Source of the DNA: Leptospira tipperaryensis
Lineage (GTDB): Bacteria; Spirochaetota; Leptospiria; Leptospirales; Leptospiraceae
Assembly: GCF_001729245.1 (NCBI RefSeq)
Contig: NZ_CP015217.1
Coordinates: forward strand, 491,501-555,500
Direction: 5' to 3'
Length of the DNA: 64,000 nucleotides
Shown here: in pieces, positions 58,939-64,000 of the stretch
How the letters are laid out: each line of letters opens with the position of its first letter
How positions within the stretch are numbered: position 1 is the first letter of the stretch
The notes under the pieces: generated by a model
Seen by the model: only the letters and a program-made list of their open reading frames with translations
The model's database searches: none
Told to the model about the DNA's origin: nothing
Translations under genes and position numbers: made by a program

Positions 58939-60051
58939 ATGATGTTAAAGAAGATCGGATTTATAACAGTTGGAATTTTATTCTTACTCGTTTTGTTGTT
59001 TTGGATCGGGCAAGGGCCTCGGGTCGCGATTCCAAAAGATACACAACCTGGTGCGGAGTTCGTATTCCCAGGCGAAGAAAATACTACACAGGATACGCTC
59101 GCACTTTTGATTTCCTCGTTGAAAGAAAAATATCCGAAAGGTTCGGAAGCAAAGAGGGACGCGCATCCGTTCGCTCACGGTTGTGTGAAAGGTAATTTTA
59201 CCGTTTCTTCCGAAATACCGGAAGAATTCAAATTTGGTATATTCAATTCTCCTAAAACGTTTCCGATTTGGATTCGTTTTTCAAACGGTTCGATCACAAA
59301 GAAACCCGACTTTGAAGGGGACATTCGAGGAATGGGAATCAAGTTGATGGGAGTGGACGGTCCTAAGTTGGCCGAAGACGAAAAAAGGACGCAAGACTTT
59401 CTTTTGATCAATCACCCAGTTCTTCCCGCAGGCGCTCCCGAAGAATATCTTTCCTTGTTCAAAGCGGCATTCGCCAAAAAGCCGATGTCTTATTTTTTCG
59501 GAGGGTTACCTTGGAATTGGAAACTCACTGCTTTGAAAGAATCCATCTCGATTCGGGGAAAAAAAATTCCGGACGTATTAGAAATTCGTTATTGGAGTAC
59601 AACCCCTTATCGATTGGGAAAAGAATCGGTTGCCGTGAAATATTCTGCGAGACCTTGCGAAACCAAAGTGCTCAAAGCTCCGGATTCTCCCGCTGAAAAT
59701 TATCTGCGTCAAACTATGATTTCCCACTTAAAAGAAAAGTCGGCTTGTTTCGAATTTATGATTCAAAAACAAGGAAATCCGATCTCTATGCCCGTGGAAG
59801 ATCCCGCGGTTCATTGGAACGAAACCGATTCTCCTTTTGTTCCCGTTGCCAAGATCGAAATTCCGATTCAAGAATTTGCGACTTCCGAACAGGATCAATT
59901 CTGCGAAAATCTTTCTCTCAATCCTTGGCATAGTTTACCGGAACATCGTCCGTTAGGCGGAATCAATCGTGTGAGAAAACTCGCTTATGAAACGATTTCA
60001 AAATACAGAAGAACTCAAAACGGAGTTACTCCGATCGAACCTACGAAATGA
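58939..60051 (+). CDS. membrane-anchored catalase-like haem protein
   Basis: A 370-residue protein of the short catalase-related family. An N-terminal helix (residues about 4-24) is a signal anchor. The catalase fold is shown by KRDAHPFAHGCVKGNF (73-87, candidate distal His76), WIRFSNGSITKKPDFEGDIRGMGIKL (the catalase IRFS...RG.A.K pattern), DFLLINHP, and the C-terminal NPWHSLPEHRPLGGINRVRKLAYETI, whose RxxxY (about R346-Y350) is the proximal tyrosine motif. It is shorter than true catalases and lacks their tail, so peroxide dismutation is not certain; a peroxygenase- or lipid-type reaction is possible. First of four same-strand genes. Confidence 0.8.
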   Translation: MMLKKIGFITVGILFLLVLLFWIGQGPRVAIPKDTQPGAEFVFPGEENTTQDTLALLISSLKEKYPKGSEAKRDAHPFAHGCVKGNFTVSSEIPEEFKFGIFNSPKTFPIWIRFSNGSITKKPDFEGDIRGMGIKLMGVDGPKLAEDEKRTQDFLLINHPVLPAGAPEEYLSLFKAAFAKKPMSYFFGGLPWNWKLTALKESISIRGKKIPDVLEIRYWSTTPYRLGKESVAVKYSARPCETKVLKAPDSPAENYLRQTMISHLKEKSACFEFMIQKQGNPISMPVEDPAVHWNETDSPFVPVAKIEIPIQEFATSEQDQFCENLSLNPWHSLPEHRPLGGINRVRKLAYETISKYRRTQNGVTPIEPTK

Positions 60052-60076
60052 TTTTCCAAAGAAAGGATAAAATTTT

Positions 60077-60961
60077 ATGAAAATGCATAAACAACAAAAC
60101 GATTCTTTGATTCACTCCATTCTTTTTAAGAATGGAGTTCGGTTTAATAAGAAGATTCTTTTTTTGTTCGTTTTCTTTTTGAGCGCTTCTTTGTTTTCTC
60201 AAGCCCAAGGCGGTTATTACAATCTTGTCTATTCCAAGATGGGCGTGATCGGTTCGATCGAATTTAACGGGATGACAATTCTTCCCGAATCCAAAGCCGA
60301 CGACGTGAGCGGCCAGATAGATCTGAACGTTTGGATTCTTCCCGGCGTCAATAAGATCAAAGTCAAAGGTCTGAGAAAGAAAAAGGAAGATGAAATCGCT
60401 CCTCGCATTCAGGCGATTCTTTATCTCGGACAAAAAGGACAGTTCCCGGATGAAGGTCAAAAAATTTCCGGTTATGAATGGAAGGAGGGGGAGGAAACTC
60501 AAAGGAAGCTTCCTTTCGAAGAAGAGATCAGCTTTACTCCTACGGAAATTCCTCCGTCCGAACTCTGGAAGATCGCGGAAGAAATTCAATGGAACGCGGA
60601 TGATAAGGAAAAAATCCAAAAGTTGATTGCGGATTTATACAACGGCTTTCAAAAGAAAGACGAGAAGAAACTTCTTCAGTTGATGGAATTTCGAACTAAA
60701 GAATTTGCAAGAGCAAGATACATTTCTCCGGATGAGGAAATTAAGGATCTGAATAAGGGCGTGAAGAGTATTTTGAAAAGTGTCGGAGGTAAACTTGATA
60801 AGTTGGAACTCGGGGATTTACAATTTCAATTGATTGCCGATAAAAAAGTAATTTCCGTTCTTACAAAGACTGGAAAAAGCCCGATTGAAAGCAAGAAGAT
60901 AGGTTTTTCGGTCCCGCTCTTTTTGTCGAAGATCCAAGGAGAATGGGTGATTTCACGTTAG
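60077..60961 (+). CDS. exported hypothetical protein, 294 aa
   Basis: A 294-residue protein with a long N-terminal region ending in a signal peptide (KILFLFVFFLSASLFS, cleavage near AQA). The mature part opens with YYNLVYSKMGVIGSIEFNGMTI, a beta-rich segment, then a helical KIQKLIADLYNGFQKKDEKKLLQLMEF, then a C-terminal strand region (LQFQLIADKKVISVL). This order resembles small periplasmic proteins with a DUF4440/Cytadhesin-like helical pair, but no family is firmly recognised. It is 25 bases downstream of the catalase-like gene with an AAAGGA ribosome site and is likely read with it. Confidence 0.65.
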   Translation: MKMHKQQNDSLIHSILFKNGVRFNKKILFLFVFFLSASLFSQAQGGYYNLVYSKMGVIGSIEFNGMTILPESKADDVSGQIDLNVWILPGVNKIKVKGLRKKKEDEIAPRIQAILYLGQKGQFPDEGQKISGYEWKEGEETQRKLPFEEEISFTPTEIPPSELWKIAEEIQWNADDKEKIQKLIADLYNGFQKKDEKKLLQLMEFRTKEFARARYISPDEEIKDLNKGVKSILKSVGGKLDKLELGDLQFQLIADKKVISVLTKTGKSPIESKKIGFSVPLFLSKIQGEWVISR

Positions 60962-61030
60962 CGATATCGACTTGAGTATTTTCAAAATTAGAATTGTGTA
61001 AAATATTTAGATCTTTCAGTCTGGCGGACG

Positions 61031-62005
61031 ATGAAAGATCTAAATAGAAAGCAGTTTCTAAAATCCTTTTTTTACTTATTCTTAAGCGGACTAAGCTTCG
61101 ATCTCCTTTCTAAGGATAGGAATGGAAATCTCAATTCTCCTCTTTTCGATGAAAATTCCAATTTCAAAAGTGTCTATTTGGATCCGAAGCTGAGAGAGGA
61201 ATTTTTTCTCTTTCTCAAAAACGTATATCATCTTTATCCGGAAGAAAATTTTCACAAACTTATATTCGAACTTTCTAAATCAAAACGAAACGATCGCGAA
61301 GTCTACGAGGCGATTCTCGGAGAACTTCCTCATATCAAACCTTTTGCCGGAATCATCACTTACGCCCTTCCGGCTCTCAAAAAACAAAAGATCGAAATCT
61401 CGAAAGAGGTTGTGGAAATTCTGGGCGAGGGAAGTCGATATAACGGTTATCTTGAAATCGGAACGACGGGAAGATATGTAAAAGGTCTCAAAAAGAAAAT
61501 TCATATCGAAGGCGACGTTTTTATTTTAAACGATCAAGAACCCAAGTTCAATCCCGAAGATTTAGTGGAAAGGGGTCAGATCAAGAAAGCGGGAAAGTTT
61601 GTCCCCTTGGGAACCTATGATCCGATTTTAGAAAATTCGATTCCGTCCGAAAGTCTGGATCTGGTTACAAATTTTATCGGATTTCATCATTCGCCGTCCA
61701 ATCGTCTGGATGGATTTATCGAGTCCATCGTTCGAGTTCTCAAACCGGGTGGAAAACTCGTATTGAGAGATCACGACGTAAATTCAAAGGAAATAAAACG
61801 TATCGTTGCTCTGGCTCACGATGTGTATAACGCAGGTTTGGAAATCCCTTGGAAAGAAACCTCGGTTCAGATAAGAAATTTCACTTCTGTGGAAGAGATA
61901 GAAGAAAGATTGAGCCGATTCGGACTAAAACCTTTGGGCAAATATATTTTGCAACCAGGCGATCCTACTAAAAATACTCTTATGGCTTTCGTAAAACCAC
62001 AATGA
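61031..62005 (+). CDS. class I SAM-dependent methyltransferase with Tat-like leader
   Basis: A 324-residue protein. The C-terminal half is a Rossmann methyltransferase: LEIGTTGRYVKG near 141-152 (motif I), SLDLVTNFIGFHHSPS near 210-225, and VLKPGGKLVLRDHDV near 236-250. It begins NRKQFLKSFFYLFLSGLSF, an RK variant of the twin-arginine S-R-R-x-F-L-K leader followed by a hydrophobic stretch, so export by Tat is possible; a plain membrane anchor is the alternative. The region at 25-140 has no recognised domain. The stop overlaps the next gene's ATG (ATGA), so the two are coupled. Confidence 0.75.
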   Translation: MKDLNRKQFLKSFFYLFLSGLSFDLLSKDRNGNLNSPLFDENSNFKSVYLDPKLREEFFLFLKNVYHLYPEENFHKLIFELSKSKRNDREVYEAILGELPHIKPFAGIITYALPALKKQKIEISKEVVEILGEGSRYNGYLEIGTTGRYVKGLKKKIHIEGDVFILNDQEPKFNPEDLVERGQIKKAGKFVPLGTYDPILENSIPSESLDLVTNFIGFHHSPSNRLDGFIESIVRVLKPGGKLVLRDHDVNSKEIKRIVALAHDVYNAGLEIPWKETSVQIRNFTSVEEIEERLSRFGLKPLGKYILQPGDPTKNTLMAFVKPQ

Positions 62006-64000
62006 AAAAATTTATTCTTCTACTTTTTGTTTTTGTAAGTTCTTCTTATGCCGACCCGACTATCGTAAACGACGTTACTCAGATCAATCCGATCGCAGTA
62101 AATCAAGTCGTTACACCGGTGAGTATCAGCGAAATCCAAGAGTTGGTCAAAAATCATTCCGGACCGATTTCGATCGGAGGCGGAAGATTTTCCATGGGTG
62201 GTCAGATCGCGACCGAGAACGCCTTGTTCATCGATACCAGAGAGTTCAATCGAATTCTTTCCTTTGATCCAAAGACAAGATTGATCACGGTAGAACCGGG
62301 GATTACTTGGAGAAAGTTACAAGAAGCGATTGATCCTTTCGATCTTTCGGTTCAGATCAAACAAACGTATTCGAACTTTACGGTCGGCGGCTCGTTGAGC
62401 GTAAACGCACACGGAAGATATGTCGGTTACGGGCCGATGATTTTATCAACACGATCGATCAAAGTTGTTTTGAGCGACGGAAAATTAGTAGTCGCAAGTC
62501 CGATAGAAAATTCCGAAATTTTCTATTCTTGTATCGGAGGTTACGGAGGGATCGGCGTCATCGTAGAAGCGACTCTGGAGCTCACGGAAAATAAAAAAGT
62601 AAAACGATTTGTAAAGAAAATGCCAATCACCGAATACAAAAAATTCTTCTTTGAAAACGTTCGGAATAATGCGAAGGCGCAGTTTCATAACGGAGATATT
62701 TATCCTCCCGCTTATGAAAACGTAAACGCCGTTACTTGGGAGGAAACCGAAGAGCCACTGACAGTTCCCGACAAGATCGTTCCTATCAAAGAAAGTTACT
62801 GGCTGGAGAATCTGATTTATTTTTGGTTAACGGAACTTCCATACGGAAAAGAATTAAGAGAAGCCGTTCTCGATCCTTTGTATTATCGCAAAGATAGAAT
62901 CGTCTGGAGAAACTACGAAGCCAGTTACGACGTTCAGGAATTGGAACCGCCGACGCGAAAAATCAGCACTTACGTATTACAAGAATATTTTGTTCCGGTC
63001 GAGAAGTTCGACGAATTTTACCCTTTGACGAGGGCCATTTTTCAAAAACACGACGTGAACGTGATGAACATTTCGATACGTCATGCGAAACCGGACTCCG
63101 GATCTTATCTGGCTTGGGGAAGAAAGGAAGTCTTTTCGTTTGTGGTCTATTACAAACAAAGAGTTTACGAAAGCGCCAAAAAGGAAGTCGGTGTTTGGAC
63201 TCGGGAATTGATCGACGCCGTTGTAAGCGTAGGCGGCGCGTATTATCTTCCTTATCAATTGCACGCGACGGTTCCACAATTTGAAAAGGCATATCCGAAC
63301 GCCGAACGTTTTTTCGCGCTCAAGAGAAAATTGGATCCTCAGTATAAATTTCGAAATAAACTCTGGGACAAATATTATTTTCACAACCCGGATGACAGAA
63401 AGATCCGCCAAGATCTGGATTCTTTAAAGGATTATATTCGGAATGAAGATCAGACCTTTTTAACTCTTCCGGAATGGTATATCGTATTTAGTTCCGATGA
63501 ATATGCGGAATTTCTAAAACATTCTCCGCCGAGTGCGTTTCCTTATTTCAGTAGTATCGCGCAGTTTTGGAAAATCTACGGGCGAGTTTTCGGAAAAACC
63601 TGGGCCTCTTACGAATTCAATTGGGGTTATCATCTGATGATCAACGTGATCGGTGTCAGTTATTCTACTGAACTTCTTCTCAAAGGGCTTTATGAGAATT
63701 CGATCGGAAGAATTACGGAGATCTTTTCCGGCGGCAAAGCGCCTAACGAGGCAATGAAAGTAGAAGCGTATATGCAGAAAGTCGCCGAGGAATATACCGA
63801 CTTCGTTCGTTTGCGTCCTTGGTACGAATATCCTTTCTATACAAAGTTTAAGGAATTTTGGAGAATTCAAGACGGAGAGAATACGAGTCGGGTTCGGAGA
63901 TTTGAAAGAAGAATATTTTTTTCTACTGAACTTTTGGCAAAAGCGGTTTACGGAAAGTTAATCGGATTGGGGACGGAGGGCGTCTACGCTCCTGAAACTT
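62002..64000 (+). CDS. FAD-binding (VAO/PCMH-type) oxidoreductase with C-terminal extension (partial)
   Basis: The frame starts at ATG 62002 and is still open at the right edge (about 666 codons), so the C-terminus is missing. A signal peptide (residues 1-17, MKKFILLLFVFVSSSYA) predicts export. The FAD domain has the PP-loop SIGGGRFSMGG near 57-67 and a GGSLSVNAHGRYVGYGP block; an arginine sits where lactone oxidases have the covalent-FAD histidine, so flavin is probably non-covalent. The substrate domain runs to about 470. From about 482 (TLPEWYIVFSSDEYAEFL) a second domain of unknown type begins, with FPYFSSIAQFWKIYGR and several aromatic residues. It overlaps the methyltransferase gene. 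Confidence 0.82.
   Translation, partial: MKKFILLLFVFVSSSYADPTIVNDVTQINPIAVNQVVTPVSISEIQELVKNHSGPISIGGGRFSMGGQIATENALFIDTREFNRILSFDPKTRLITVEPGITWRKLQEAIDPFDLSVQIKQTYSNFTVGGSLSVNAHGRYVGYGPMILSTRSIKVVLSDGKLVVASPIENSEIFYSCIGGYGGIGVIVEATLELTENKKVKRFVKKMPITEYKKFFFENVRNNAKAQFHNGDIYPPAYENVNAVTWEETEEPLTVPDKIVPIKESYWLENLIYFWLTELPYGKELREAVLDPLYYRKDRIVWRNYEASYDVQELEPPTRKISTYVLQEYFVPVEKFDEFYPLTRAIFQKHDVNVMNISIRHAKPDSGSYLAWGRKEVFSFVVYYKQRVYESAKKEVGVWTRELIDAVVSVGGAYYLPYQLHATVPQFEKAYPNAERFFALKRKLDPQYKFRNKLWDKYYFHNPDDRKIRQDLDSLKDYIRNEDQTFLTLPEWYIVFSSDEYAEFLKHSPPSAFPYFSSIAQFWKIYGRVFGKTWASYEFNWGYHLMINVIGVSYSTELLLKGLYENSIGRITEIFSGGKAPNEAMKVEAYMQKVAEEYTDFVRLRPWYEYPFYTKFKEFWRIQDGENTSRVRRFERRIFFSTELLAKAVYGKLIGLGTEGVYAPET

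Overview
The window looks like a chromosomal segment of a Leptospira species. The evidence is protein-level resemblance from memory plus general style: LpxK and an MsbA-type exporter (LPS biology), many lipoproteins with loose lipoboxes, a 7TM-type membrane cyclase, HDOD and STAS regulators, an O-methyltransferase closely resembling an L. interrogans protein of known structure, frequent TTG/GTG starts, and small dispersed intergenic palindromes. The base composition (low forties percent G+C by eye) would suit one of the higher-GC members of the pathogenic clade, but the species cannot be fixed from sequence reading alone. No rRNA, CRISPR array or intact prophage is visible. There is one tRNA gene (Pro-GGG).

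Layout. 1-8.8 kb: a TrkH-type K+ transporter (cut by the left edge), an exported protein, an adenosine-deaminase-like hydrolase, a MATE exporter, GDP-mannose dehydratase, an AlkA-like glycosylase and a double cyclic-nucleotide-binding regulator. 8.8-12 kb: small exported proteins, a zinc-ribbon-like protein, a lipoprotein and a short degenerate tyrosine recombinase set in AT-rich spacers; this is the most island-like part. 12-24 kb: STAS protein, GT-C glycosyltransferase, SGNH lipoprotein, paraoxonase-like lipoprotein, phasin-like protein behind a 33-bp palindrome, class D beta-lactamase-like protein whose end overlaps the tRNA, SixA phosphatase, an ABC-2 exporter pair, a GHKL-HDOD fusion, RsmA and a ComEC-like protein. 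24-32 kb: TrpS, a 610-aa unknown, a LolA-like protein, EtfBA, acyl-CoA dehydrogenase and O-methyltransferase. 32-43 kb: SH3 lipoprotein, pentaheme cytochrome, coiled-coil protein, LptF/G permease, M48 protease, HEAT protein, MoeB/ThiF, Cdd1-like helix-hairpin-helix protein and a predicted outer-membrane barrel. 43-54 kb: LpxK, MsbA, a family-5 solute-binding lipoprotein, PBP1A, an OmpA/PD40 protein and an ABC-F ATPase. 54-64 kb: a 7TM class III cyclase, a coiled-coil protein, RdgB, a second STAS protein, and a run of four same-strand genes (catalase-like, exported unknown, methyltransferase with a Tat-like leader, FAD oxidoreductase) that leaves through the right edge.

How the genes connect. 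Cell-envelope work dominates: LpxK-MsbA, LptF/G, LolA-like, PBP1A, OmpA-like, Gmd and the GT-C enzyme. Signalling parts that could act together but are not adjacent are the cyclase (54.7 kb) and the cNMP-binding regulator (7.6 kb), and two STAS proteins without a neighbouring anti-sigma kinase. Etf and acyl-CoA dehydrogenase form a divergent fatty-acid or branched-acid oxidation block.

The most unusual signals are (i) a roughly 160-190-bp dispersed intergenic element with four copies in this window, which ends in a mini-palindrome GTAGGAACTCCTAC that also occurs alone, seven times in one 580-bp spacer; (ii) the 33-bp palindrome ahead of the phasin-like gene; and (iii) the four-gene, probably exported, redox/methyltransferase locus at the right end.
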